Assembly (NCBI RefSeq): GCF_937898475.1
Contig: NZ_CALEJS010000012.1
Span: 186,001-250,000 of the forward strand
Origin: an uncultured Chitinophaga sp.
GTDB lineage: Bacteria > Bacteroidota > Bacteroidia > Chitinophagales > Chitinophagaceae
Direction of reading: 5' to 3'
Length of the DNA stretch: 64,000 nt
Shown: one piece after another, positions 18,197 through 26,455 of the stretch
Layout of the letters: every line of letters starts with the position of its first letter
How positions within the stretch are numbered: the first letter of the stretch is position 1
Made by a program: the position numbers and the translations under genes
Notes under the pieces: model-generated
Databases searched by the model: none
What the model was told of the DNA's origin: nothing
The model's input: only the letters and a program-made list of their open reading frames with translations

Positions 18197-19339
18197 ATGA
18201 CAAGATATATATTGCACGCTGCTGTTCTCTGTTTTTTAATCGCCTGCGGACAGCAAAAGACAGCTGAAAAAAAGGAGGCCGCTCCGGAGGCGGCAGATAA
18301 CCTGGTACAGTTAACAGCTGCACAGTTAAAGAACGCCGGTATTACCACCACCAGGCCCGAAAGGCGCAACATCGCCACAGTGCTGAAAGTGAGCGGCCGT
18401 ATTGATGTGCCGCCCCAGAACATTGTGAGTGTGAGCTTTCCTTTGGGCGGTTATCTTAAATCCACTAACCTGCTGCCCGGTATGCATGTAAACAAGGGAT
18501 CTGTGATCGGTGTACTGGAAGATCAGCAATACATCCAGCTGGAGCAGGATTATCTTACCGCCAAAACCCGACTGGCTTTCCTGGAAAAGGAATACGAACG
18601 GCAACAGGTGTTGAACCGCAGTAAGGCCAGCAGCGATAAACTGTTCCAGCAAACCGCTGCCGACTACCAAAGCCAGCAGATCCTGCTGCGTGGCCTGGCG
18701 GAAAAACTGGAGCTTATCGGCGTAAACCCGGCCCGCCTTAATGAGAACAACATCTCCCGCAGCGTAAATATCTATTCGCCTATCAATGGTTTTGTTACCA
18801 AGGTCAATGTGAATATCGGTAAATACGTCAACCCAACTGACGTACTTTTCGAAATAGTGAACCCGGACGATATCCACCTGGCCCTGACCGTGTTTGAAAA
18901 GGATATCAGTAAACTGGCCGTAGGACAGCGTGTTATTGCCTTTACCAATAACGACACCACCACGCAATACGAATGCGAAGTGATCCTCATCGGGCAGGAT
19001 GTGGAGGCCGACAGAAGTATAGAGGTGCATTGTCATTTTGAGTCTTATGATAAAGCCCTCATTCCCGGCACTTTCATGAATGCCCTGATCGAGACAGCGG
19101 CCGATTCCGTGCTCACCCTGCCCGAAGAAGCCATTGTACGTTATCAGAACCAGCAGTATGCCTTTGTACGGAAGGACACCAGCATCTTTGAAATGCTGCC
19201 CCTGAAAACCGGCGCCCGTGAGAACGGTTATACGCAGGTGGCCGCCGCAGACGGCAGCGATCTGGCGCGGCTGGAATTCGTTACCAGGGGTGCTTACTCA
19301 CTGCTGATGAAACTCAAGAACACCGCGGAAGAAGAGTAG
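18197..19339 (+). CDS. cusB: CusB-type RND periplasmic adaptor lipoprotein
   Basis: Adaptor of the metal-efflux system, 380 residues. The N-terminus is a short signal with the lipobox LIAC, cleaved to put Cys at about residue 16. It then shows the CusB order: a beta-barrel/lipoyl half (LPGMHVNKGSVIGVLED), a helical hairpin (about 115-175), a second lipoyl half (YSPINGFVTKVNVNIGKYV) and a barrel. There is no Met-rich N-terminal segment or extra metal-binding domain. It is about 100 bp downstream of cusA in the same direction; no separate outer-membrane gene is needed, since the channel is fused to the permease. Confidence 0.93.
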   Translation: MTRYILHAAVLCFLIACGQQKTAEKKEAAPEAADNLVQLTAAQLKNAGITTTRPERRNIATVLKVSGRIDVPPQNIVSVSFPLGGYLKSTNLLPGMHVNKGSVIGVLEDQQYIQLEQDYLTAKTRLAFLEKEYERQQVLNRSKASSDKLFQQTAADYQSQQILLRGLAEKLELIGVNPARLNENNISRSVNIYSPINGFVTKVNVNIGKYVNPTDVLFEIVNPDDIHLALTVFEKDISKLAVGQRVIAFTNNDTTTQYECEVILIGQDVEADRSIEVHCHFESYDKALIPGTFMNALIETAADSVLTLPEEAIVRYQNQQYAFVRKDTSIFEMLPLKTGARENGYTQVAAADGSDLARLEFVTRGAYSLLMKLKNTAEEE

Positions 19340-19374
19340 AAGAGGCCCTTTACCCCGCACTAAAGACTATTTTC

Positions 19375-19382
19375 TATTTTTG
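19375..19382 (+). promoter_or_regulatory. -7 element before the HAD gene
   Basis: TATTTTTG fits TAnnTTTG and ends 4 bp before the ATG at 19387. This spacing would give a nearly leaderless transcript, as at 13269. No clear -33 element is seen. Confidence 0.5.
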
Positions 19383-19386
19383 TCCT

Positions 19387-20043
19387 ATGAAAGCATTTTT
19401 ATTCGACCTGAACGGAACCATGATCAACGACATGCGCTATCACCTGGACGCTTGGCATTACATGATCAACCATGACCTGGGCGGCTCGCTGGACCGCGAG
19501 GCTGTGAAAAAGGAAATGTATGGCAAGAACGAAGAGCTGCTGGTAAGGGTATTCGGCGAAGGCCGTTTTTCTCCTGCTGAGATGGCGCAGATCTCTATGG
19601 AAAAAGAGAAGCGGTATCAGCAAACCTATCTGCCTCATTTACAGCTCATAGCAGGCCTGTCCCAATTCCTGGAAAGCGCCCGTCAGCAGGGTATACCCAT
19701 GGCTATCGGTTCTGCCGCCATTAACTTCAATATCGACTTCGTGCTGGATAACCTGCACATCCGCCATTATTTCAAGGCCATCGTAAGCGCTGAAAGCGTT
19801 CAGCTGAGCAAACCCCACCCGGAAACCTACCTGATGGCCGCCCGGTTGCTGGATGTGCCGCCATCCTCCTGCATCGTGTTCGAAGACGCCCCCAAAGGGG
19901 TAGAGGCAGCCGCCAACGCAGGTATGAAAAGTGTGGTGCTTACCACCATGCACAGCCGGGAAGAATTTGCCGCCTGCAATAATATTATCGCCTTTGCAGA
20001 TGACTATACTTCGCCTGAAATAGCCCGCCTGTTAAGCATCTGA
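19387..20043 (+). CDS. HAD-superfamily hydrolase, beta-phosphoglucomutase-like
   Basis: Cytoplasmic phosphatase or phosphomutase of 218 residues with the alpha-helical cap of HAD subfamily I. Motif 1 is FDLNGTM: the nucleophile is D7, but the second residue, normally the general acid/base Asp, is Asn (N9). Motif 2 is the Ser/Ala region AIGSAA (about 106). Motif 3 is K138 in SKPHPETYL, and motif 4 is FEDAPKGVEAA (about 159-169). The D-to-N change should weaken classical phosphoester chemistry, so activity may be altered. It precedes the arabinose genes, but a 180-bp gap argues for separate transcription. Substrate unknown. Confidence 0.9.
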   Translation: MKAFLFDLNGTMINDMRYHLDAWHYMINHDLGGSLDREAVKKEMYGKNEELLVRVFGEGRFSPAEMAQISMEKEKRYQQTYLPHLQLIAGLSQFLESARQQGIPMAIGSAAINFNIDFVLDNLHIRHYFKAIVSAESVQLSKPHPETYLMAARLLDVPPSSCIVFEDAPKGVEAAANAGMKSVVLTTMHSREEFAACNNIIAFADDYTSPEIARLLSI

Positions 20044-20224
20044 GCCCTTCCGGAATTATTCTTGCCAGTTAATTGTATAATTGACATTTAATTGTATATC
20101 TTGTGGAGGAAATAAGGAAGCTTCCCCGGTCGGCCGGGAACGGGTCTTACCTTTTAATCAGGTAATTGGTGTAAATATCATTCAGGTGACATATATTAGC
20201 GTATAAACTAAAACACCTGGGTGT
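20044..20224 (+). promoter_or_regulatory. Control region of araR with repeats
   Basis: This gap holds an 11-bp direct repeat TTAATTGTATA (20069-20079 and 20088-20098, 19 bp apart), a C+G hairpin near 20121-20137 that may end the HAD transcript, a short inverted repeat TTACCT-N7-AGGTAA (20147-20165), and CAGGTG/CACCTG arms (20183-20188 and 20214-20219) next to the araR start. Any of these could be AraR operators or promoter parts. I cannot tell which without the known AraR site model. Confidence 0.4.
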
Positions 20225-20929
20225 ATGACACGTTATTCCCGGCAAACAAGAATGCTGGTAGCTATTGATTGCATTATTTTCGGATTTGACGGGCAGGACC
20301 TAAAACTATTAGTGATAAAGCGTGGCTTTGAGCCGGAAAAAGGTAAATGGAGTCTCATGGGAGGCTTTGTACAACCGGATGAAGGATTTGAGGAGGCCGC
20401 ATCACGGATACTGAAGGTACTCACCGGCCTGGAAGGCGTTTACATGGAGCAGCTCTTTGCTTTTGGGAACCCTGACCGCGACCCCATGGAAAGGACCATC
20501 TCAGTCGCGTATTTCGCATTGATAGACATCAATGCCTACAGGCAACAGCTGAGTGAAGAGTACAGGGCAGAATGGATTTCACTGTCAAAACTGCCCAGGT
20601 TGATCTTCGACCACGCGGAGATGGTAGCACAGGCCCAGGCCAGGTTGCGGTACAAGGCAGCCATCCATCCTATCCTGTTTGAACTGCTGCCGCAGAAGTT
20701 TACCATTCCGCAGCTGCAGATCCTGTACGAAGCAGTATACGATACCGTATTCGATAAGCGTAACTTCAGCAGGAAAGTACTGTCTACCGGACTGCTGGTA
20801 AAACAGAAGGACAAGGAAAGGGCCAGCTCAAAAAGAGGGGCGTTCTATTACAAACTGGACAAAAGGAAATACAGCGCCAAATTCCACGCCTTCCTCAACT
20901 TTGTAGCCGATCCGGGCAAACTGAACTAG
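20225..20929 (+). CDS. araR: NUDIX-type arabinose regulator AraR
   Basis: Transcriptional regulator of 234 residues with an N-terminal NUDIX fold and a C-terminal winged helix (about 155-230, with FTIPQLQILYEAVY and GAFYYKLDKRKY). In the NUDIX box the opening GFVQPDE (47-53) is kept, but the catalytic REUxEExGU part reads RILKVLTGL, so the catalytic glutamates are gone. The domain should bind rather than hydrolyse ligand. This architecture next to araBDA is that of Bacteroidetes AraR (established in Bacteroides), a repressor released by L-arabinose. The strand is the same as for araB, which starts 138 bp later. Confidence 0.9.
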   Translation: MTRYSRQTRMLVAIDCIIFGFDGQDLKLLVIKRGFEPEKGKWSLMGGFVQPDEGFEEAASRILKVLTGLEGVYMEQLFAFGNPDRDPMERTISVAYFALIDINAYRQQLSEEYRAEWISLSKLPRLIFDHAEMVAQAQARLRYKAAIHPILFELLPQKFTIPQLQILYEAVYDTVFDKRNFSRKVLSTGLLVKQKDKERASSKRGAFYYKLDKRKYSAKFHAFLNFVADPGKLN

Positions 20930-21067
20930 TACAGACAACGTGTGAAACGATAAGATAGAATAGCTTAAGGCCTTTAAACGAATAGTCATCAGGGGCACAA
21001 CTATTTTTTTTACCTTGTTAAATAAATGTCATCACGACAATAAATATCAGCAGCTTAGCACATCGTT

Positions 21068-22714
21068 ATGAAAAAAGACGCTTTTGTAATAGGAGTGGAT
21101 TTTGGGACAGACTCCGTACGCTCCCTTGTAGTGAACGCAGCTACAGGCCAGGAGGCCGGCAGTGCCGTACATTACTACTCCCGCTGGAAACAGGGACTGT
21201 ACTGCGATGCAGCCCTGCAGCAATACCGTCAGCACCCGCTGGATTACCTGGAAGGACTGGAAGAAAGTATTAAGGGCGCCCTGCAGCAATGTCCTCCCGG
21301 TACTGCTGCCCTGGTAAAAGGCATATCCGTAGACACCACCGGCTCTACTCCCGTAGCCGTGAACGAACAGGGTACACCCCTGGCTTTGCTGCCCGGCTTT
21401 GAAGAGACCCCGAACGCCATGTTCGTACTCTGGAAAGATCACACCTCCAACGAAGAGGCAGCGCTTATCAACGAAATAGCTCACGCAAACGATACAGATT
21501 ATACCAAATACTGCGGCGGCATCTATAGCAGCGAATGGTTCTGGGCCAAGATCCTGCACATCATCAAAACAGATGCGGCAGTAGGTGAGAAAGCGGTTTC
21601 CTGGGTAGAGCATTGCGACTGGATACCAGGTGTGCTTACCGGACATCAGCAGGTAGCTACCCTGCCGCGCAGCCGCTGCGCCGCCGGCCATAAAGCCATG
21701 TGGCATGAAGCATGGAATGGCCTGCCCCCCGCAGACTTCCTCGGAAAACTCCATCCCGGCCTCCGCAAATATGCGCACATGTTCAGCGATACCGTAGTGG
21801 CTACAGTGGCAGCCGGTACCATCAGCGCCGAATGGGCCACCCGCCTGGGTATCCCGGCAGATACCGTGATCGGTACGGGCGCCTTCGACGCACATATGGG
21901 CGCCGTTGGTGCAGGCATTCAGCCTTATGCCCTTTGCCGTGTAATTGGTACCTCCACCTGCGATATTCTCATGGCGCCCATGGAAGAAGCAGGGCATTTG
22001 TTTGTGAAGGGCATCTGCGGACAGGTAGATGGCTCCGTAGTGCCGGGCATGCTGGGCCTGGAAGCAGGACAGTCTGCCTATGGCGATGTTTATGCCTGGC
22101 TGCGTAAACTGATCATGCAGCCCTTGTATGCCCTGATGAAAGACGATACCGCTCAGCTGGCGGCCATAGAAAGTAAGCTGCTGGGCTACCTCGCAGAACA
22201 GGCGCAGCAACTGCCTTTGAAAGATCAGGACCCACTGGTGCTGGATTGGTTCAATGGCCGCCGTACACCGGATGCGAACCATACATTGAAAAGTTCCGTA
22301 ACGGGCCTGCACCTGGGCACAGATGCGGGGCAGCTGTTCAGGGCCCTGGTAGAAGCTACCGCCTTTGGCGCCCGGAGCATTGTAGAACGTTTTGTAAAAG
22401 AAGGCGTGCCCATTCATGAAGTACTGGCCCTGGGCGGTGTAGCTAAAAAATCAGGCTACGCCATGCAGGTGTTGGCAGATGTACTGAACCGTCCCATCAA
22501 GATAGTACGCAGCGAACATGCCTGTGCTTTAGGCGCCGCCATGTTTGCCGCTGTTTGTGCAGGTATTCATCCTGATGTGGCGGCAGCGCAGCAGGCCATG
22601 TCATCCGGTTTTGAAACCACCTGGCAGCCCCGCCCCGAACAGGTAGCTTATTATGCCAGGCGTTATCCCAGGTTCCTGGAACTGGGCGCATTCACTGAAA
22701 AGTTATACGCATGA
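21068..22714 (+). CDS. araB: Ribulokinase
   Basis: FGGY-family sugar kinase that phosphorylates L-ribulose to L-ribulose 5-phosphate in the cytoplasm, second step of L-arabinose catabolism. The protein has 548 residues, normal for AraB. The N-terminal phosphate loop GVDFGTDSVRSLV (residues 9-21), the ribulokinase segment KDHTSNEEAALI, the FNGRRTPD motif (about 396-403) and the C-terminal FGGY signature with LALGGVAKKSGY are visible. It is first in the araB-araD-araA order and overlaps araD by 4 bp (ATGA), so the two are translationally coupled. A TTACCTTG stretch near 21012 could belong to its promoter. Confidence 0.96.
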   Translation: MKKDAFVIGVDFGTDSVRSLVVNAATGQEAGSAVHYYSRWKQGLYCDAALQQYRQHPLDYLEGLEESIKGALQQCPPGTAALVKGISVDTTGSTPVAVNEQGTPLALLPGFEETPNAMFVLWKDHTSNEEAALINEIAHANDTDYTKYCGGIYSSEWFWAKILHIIKTDAAVGEKAVSWVEHCDWIPGVLTGHQQVATLPRSRCAAGHKAMWHEAWNGLPPADFLGKLHPGLRKYAHMFSDTVVATVAAGTISAEWATRLGIPADTVIGTGAFDAHMGAVGAGIQPYALCRVIGTSTCDILMAPMEEAGHLFVKGICGQVDGSVVPGMLGLEAGQSAYGDVYAWLRKLIMQPLYALMKDDTAQLAAIESKLLGYLAEQAQQLPLKDQDPLVLDWFNGRRTPDANHTLKSSVTGLHLGTDAGQLFRALVEATAFGARSIVERFVKEGVPIHEVLALGGVAKKSGYAMQVLADVLNRPIKIVRSEHACALGAAMFAAVCAGIHPDVAAAQQAMSSGFETTWQPRPEQVAYYARRYPRFLELGAFTEKLYA

Positions 22715-23412
22715 GTCAGTATAAAACCATAAAAGAACAGGCTTATGAAGCAAATATGCAGCTGCCTGCATTAGGACTGGTGCTGTTCACCTTCGGCAAC
22801 GTAAGCGTGGCAGACCATCAGGCCGGCGTATTTGCCATCAAGCCCAGCGGCGTGCCCTACAACGAGCTGACCCCCAATAAGATGGTGGTAGTGGATTTTG
22901 ATGCCAGGGTAGTGGAAGACAATGGCCGTCCCTCGTCAGATACAAAAACACATGCCGTGTTATATAAACATTGGGAGATAGGAGGGATTGTGCACACACA
23001 TTCTACCTATGCCACCGCATGGGCGCAGGCGCAGCGCGATATTCCCATCTTCGGTACCACGCATGCAGATCACCTCACCACAGATGTGCCCTGTGCACCA
23101 CCCATGAGCGATGAGATGATCAGGGGAGACTATGAGCATCAGACCGGCTTCCAGATCATCAACTGCTTCAAGGAACGCAACCTGTCTTATAAGGAAGTGG
23201 AGATGATCCTGGTTGGCAACCATGCGCCCTTCACCTGGGGAAAAACGGCAGAGAAGGCAGTTTACAATGCGGCCGTGCTGGAAGAAATAGCGCGTATGGC
23301 GCAGCTTACGGAACAGATCAATCCGCAGGCGCCGACGCTGAAGCCATCACTCATACAAAAGCATTTTGAGCGTAAACACGGTCCCGGCGCCTACTATGGC
23401 CAGGGATGTTAA
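22711..23412 (+). CDS. araD: L-ribulose-5-phosphate 4-epimerase
   Basis: Class II aldolase-fold enzyme that converts L-ribulose 5-phosphate to D-xylulose 5-phosphate, feeding arabinose carbon into the pentose phosphate pathway. The protein has 233 residues, normal for AraD. Phosphate-binding motifs GNVSVAD and KPSGVPY occur in the first 50 residues. Zinc ligands are in IVHTHSTYA (about 95-97) and in LVGNHAPFTWG (about 171). The family's catalytic Tyr is near the C-terminus (GAYYGQ). The gene overlaps araB by 4 bp and is followed 24 bp later by araA. Confidence 0.96.
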   Translation: MSQYKTIKEQAYEANMQLPALGLVLFTFGNVSVADHQAGVFAIKPSGVPYNELTPNKMVVVDFDARVVEDNGRPSSDTKTHAVLYKHWEIGGIVHTHSTYATAWAQAQRDIPIFGTTHADHLTTDVPCAPPMSDEMIRGDYEHQTGFQIINCFKERNLSYKEVEMILVGNHAPFTWGKTAEKAVYNAAVLEEIARMAQLTEQINPQAPTLKPSLIQKHFERKHGPGAYYGQGC

Positions 23413-23436
23413 CATGTACCATATAATCTAAACTGA

Positions 23437-24939
23437 ATGATACCACTTAAGACACTGGAAGCCTGGTTCATTACCGGAAGCCAGCATCTCTACGGAGAGG
23501 AAACCTTGAAACAGGTGGCTGCCCATGCCCAAACCATCGCTGCCTCCCTGGACACAGCCCCCAACATTCCCGTTCGCATTGTTTTCAAACCCGTTGTGAA
23601 AACACCGGAAGAAATCTATCGTGTTTGCCAGGAAGCCAATACCACTCCCAACTGTATTGGTGTTATTGCCTGGATGCACACATTCTCTCCGGCTAAAATG
23701 TGGATCGGCGGATTAAAAGTGTTGCAACGACCGTTATTACATTTACATACGCAGTTCAATCGTGATATTCCCTGGTCAGATATAGATATGGACTTCATGA
23801 ACCTGAACCAGTCTGCCCATGGCGACCGCGAATTTGGTTTCATCCAGTCACGTATGCGCCTGAACCGTAAAGTAGTGGTTGGACACTGGCAGGAAAAAGG
23901 TGTACTGCAGGAGCTGGAAACCTGGTTGCGCGCGGCAGCCGGCTGGTACGACTGGCAGGGCGCACGTTTTGCGCGTATAGGTGATAACATGCGCCAGGTA
24001 GCGGTAACGGAAGGCGATAAGGTAGAGGCCGAGCTGCGCTTTGGCTACGCCGTGAACGGTTACGGCATTGGCGACGTAGTGGCCAAAGTGAATGCCATCA
24101 GTGATGCCGAAGTGCTGCGTCTTACCGAAGAATATGCTGATACTTATGAACTTGCGCCATCCCTTCGCAAAGGCGGGGAAGGACATGCGTCATTGAAAAC
24201 TGCCGCACGTATAGAATTGGGCTTGCGTGCTTTCCTGGAAGAAGGTAACTTTAAAGGATTTACAGATACATTTGAAGACCTCCATGGCCTTGAACAACTG
24301 CCCGGTATTGCCGTGCAGCGCCTGATGGCAGATGGCTACGGCTTCGGTGGTGAAGGCGACTGGAAAACAGCTGCCCTGGTGCGTGCCATGAAAGTGATGG
24401 GTAGCGGCCTCCCCGGTGGTACCTCGTTTATGGAAGACTATACTTACCATTTTGACCCGGATAACCGTATGGTGCTGGGCGCTCACATGCTGGAAATATG
24501 CGCTTCCATAGCCGACGGTAAACCTTCCTGCGAGGTGCATCCCTTAGGCATTGGCGGCAAGGCCGACCCGGTAAGGCTGGTGTTCAATGTAGCAGATGGC
24601 CCCGCCATCAATGCATCTGTAATTGATATGGGCAACCGTTTCCGCCTGCTGGTAAATGAGGTGCAGGCCGTAAAGCCGCAGCACCAGCTGCCTAAACTGC
24701 CGGTAGCCCGCGTATTGTGGAAACCGCTGCCGGATATGGGCACTGCCTGCGCAGCCTGGATCTATGCCGGCGGCGCCCACCATACCTGCTACAGTCAGCA
24801 TCTGACAGCGGCGCACATGCAGGATTTTGCGGATATGGCTGGTATTGAATACGTGCGTATTGACAATGAAACAAAATTGCACCAATTTCGCAACGAACTG
24901 CGTTGGAATGAAGTATATTACCAACTGAATAACAAATGA
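23437..24939 (+). CDS. araA: L-arabinose isomerase
   Basis: Mn-dependent enzyme that interconverts L-arabinose and L-ribulose, first step of the pathway, cytoplasmic. The protein has 500 residues, normal length. Typical segments are FITGSQHLYGEETL (residues 8-21), WMHTFSPAKMWI (about 79-90), GYGFGGEGDWKTAA (about 303-316) with the metal-binding Glu, and FMEDYTYHF with the second metal Glu; the metal-binding His of MLGAHMLEICAS follows. It is last in the ara operon and is followed by a strong terminator. No arabinose transporter or arabinanase lies in this window, so uptake must be encoded elsewhere. Confidence 0.97.
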   Translation: MIPLKTLEAWFITGSQHLYGEETLKQVAAHAQTIAASLDTAPNIPVRIVFKPVVKTPEEIYRVCQEANTTPNCIGVIAWMHTFSPAKMWIGGLKVLQRPLLHLHTQFNRDIPWSDIDMDFMNLNQSAHGDREFGFIQSRMRLNRKVVVGHWQEKGVLQELETWLRAAAGWYDWQGARFARIGDNMRQVAVTEGDKVEAELRFGYAVNGYGIGDVVAKVNAISDAEVLRLTEEYADTYELAPSLRKGGEGHASLKTAARIELGLRAFLEEGNFKGFTDTFEDLHGLEQLPGIAVQRLMADGYGFGGEGDWKTAALVRAMKVMGSGLPGGTSFMEDYTYHFDPDNRMVLGAHMLEICASIADGKPSCEVHPLGIGGKADPVRLVFNVADGPAINASVIDMGNRFRLLVNEVQAVKPQHQLPKLPVARVLWKPLPDMGTACAAWIYAGGAHHTCYSQHLTAAHMQDFADMAGIEYVRIDNETKLHQFRNELRWNEVYYQLNNK

Positions 24940-25006
24940 AACAACTGAATTATCATCATACTAAACTTTGTTGCTGATTAATCAGCCATTGATGACGTGG
25001 AATAAC

Positions 25007-25033
25007 AAAAGGCCGGATTCTTCCGGCCTTTTT
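25007..25033 (+). terminator. Terminator of the ara operon
   Basis: AAAAGGCCGG and CCGGCCTTTTT form a stem around ATTCTT, ending in a T run. It lies 67 bp after araA and faces a second, oppositely used terminator for the convergent TolC gene. Confidence 0.92.
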
Positions 25034-25042
25034 ATTTCCAAT

Positions 25043-25066
25043 AAAAAAGGCCGGACGACTCCGGCC
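25043..25066 (-). terminator. Terminator of the second RND operon
   Basis: On the minus strand GGCCGG and CCGGCC pair around AGTCGT and are followed by six T. It lies 40 bp after the TolC stop codon. Confidence 0.9.
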
Positions 25067-25106
25067 CTCGCTACATAAACACTAAACACATAAACTTCTC
25101 CAACTG

Positions 25107-26447
25107 CTATTGTTTCCCCCTGGTTCTATCCAGTTCTATGCTTGCTGCCAGGTAATCGTATACCGCTTCCAGGTAGTTCAGCTGCGCCGTTGTGAGCGCA
25201 AGCTCTGCATCCGTTAGTTCCAGGCGGGAGGCAACCCCCTTCTGGTAGCGGTACTGTATGATGTCATAGCTTTGACGGGCGGTTTCTTTCACCTGCTCCT
25301 GTGTGTGCACTCTTTCAAATGTTTCCTGCAGGTTGGCAATAACCTGTCTTACTTCTGTTCTCAGCTGTTCATAGGCATCTGTCAGGTCAATACCGGATTG
25401 CTGATGGCTCAGCTTTGCCTGTTTGATCTTTGCCAGGTTGCTGTTACCGCTGAAGAGGGGAACGCTGACCTGTGCACCGGCAAAGGAAGCGCCGGGCCAG
25501 GAGGCGTCAAAGAATTTAAAGTTACGCGCCTGGCTTTGCAGCTGGTACTGCCCCACCAGTGATACTACCGGCAGCCGCCTGGCTTTTGCCAAAGCAATGC
25601 CTTCTTCGCTGATCTGCTGGTTCAGCCGCAGCTGCTGCAGGTCCTGACGGTTGCTGCGCGCTTCCTCATACAAGCTGCTTTCCTGGGGAAGTGCAGCCTG
25701 CCCGGGATGAGCGAGTGTATCCGTCAGCGTTACTGTCTGCAGCGAGTCCAGCCCGATCAGGGTCACCAGCTGCAGTTTGCCCACATCAATGGCTTTGTTC
25801 AGCCGCAGGATGTCCGGCTCCAGGTTCTTAACGGAGGTGAATGCACGAAGGGTATCTACCCGTAAGGCCCGGCCCTGCGCCAGTAAAGACCTGGCATCCT
25901 GCAGGGCTTTCTCATTACGCTGCAGGCTTTCATGCTGCAGCTTCAGGCGCTCATTCAGTACCAGCAGTCCCAGGTAAGTGCGCTTCACCGCGGCGGTAAT
26001 GTCTATCTCTTTAAATGAATAGCTGGCGCGGCTGGCTTTTTCCTGTAATGCGGCCTCCCTTTGTGCGGGTTTGGCAGCGGGGTTGAACAGCGGCTGTGAA
26101 ACAGACAGGGTAGCAGATACCTGGTCCCTTCCGCCAAAACGGCCATAAGGGATCTTATTCTTGTCTGTTGTTTCACCAAAGCCGAAGAACACCGGCAATT
26201 CAAAATAATGCGCGTACTGCCCGCCAAGACTGGCGCTTGGCAGGGAAAGGCTTTTGGCCACTCTGCGCTGCTCCTGCGCAATGGCGATATCTATACCGGA
26301 GGACTTCAACGCCCGGTTATGTTTTACTGCTAACGACACAGCATCCTGCAGCGACAGCTCAATCGCCTGTCCATATCCGCTGAAGCCCTTCAACAGCAGG
26401 GATACGGCCAGGATACTGCTATATGCAATGGATCTTTTACTTATCAT
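25107..26447 (-). CDS. TolC-family outer-membrane efflux channel
   Basis: Outer-membrane duct of a drug-type RND pump, 446 residues with an N-terminal signal peptide (hydrophobic 8-24, cleavage near GYGQA). The mature protein has the duplicated helical repeat, for example ELSLQDAVSLAVKHNRALKS near the start and SYDIIQYRYQKGVASRLELT near the end of the second repeat. It is the last gene of the adaptor-permease-channel operon and starts 9 bp after the permease gene. It shares little visible sequence with the TolC protein at 2614, so the two pumps are probably not a recent duplication. Confidence 0.93.
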   Translation of the reverse strand: MISKRSIAYSSILAVSLLLKGFSGYGQAIELSLQDAVSLAVKHNRALKSSGIDIAIAQEQRRVAKSLSLPSASLGGQYAHYFELPVFFGFGETTDKNKIPYGRFGGRDQVSATLSVSQPLFNPAAKPAQREAALQEKASRASYSFKEIDITAAVKRTYLGLLVLNERLKLQHESLQRNEKALQDARSLLAQGRALRVDTLRAFTSVKNLEPDILRLNKAIDVGKLQLVTLIGLDSLQTVTLTDTLAHPGQAALPQESSLYEEARSNRQDLQQLRLNQQISEEGIALAKARRLPVVSLVGQYQLQSQARNFKFFDASWPGASFAGAQVSVPLFSGNSNLAKIKQAKLSHQQSGIDLTDAYEQLRTEVRQVIANLQETFERVHTQEQVKETARQSYDIIQYRYQKGVASRLELTDAELALTTAQLNYLEAVYDYLAASIELDRTRGKQ

Positions 26448-26455
26448 AAAAAAGT

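Noticed and set aside
21047..22417. Long open frame (456 codons) antisense to araB
   Set aside because: It is a mirror of araB codon use, with biased and repetitive composition and no recognisable domain.
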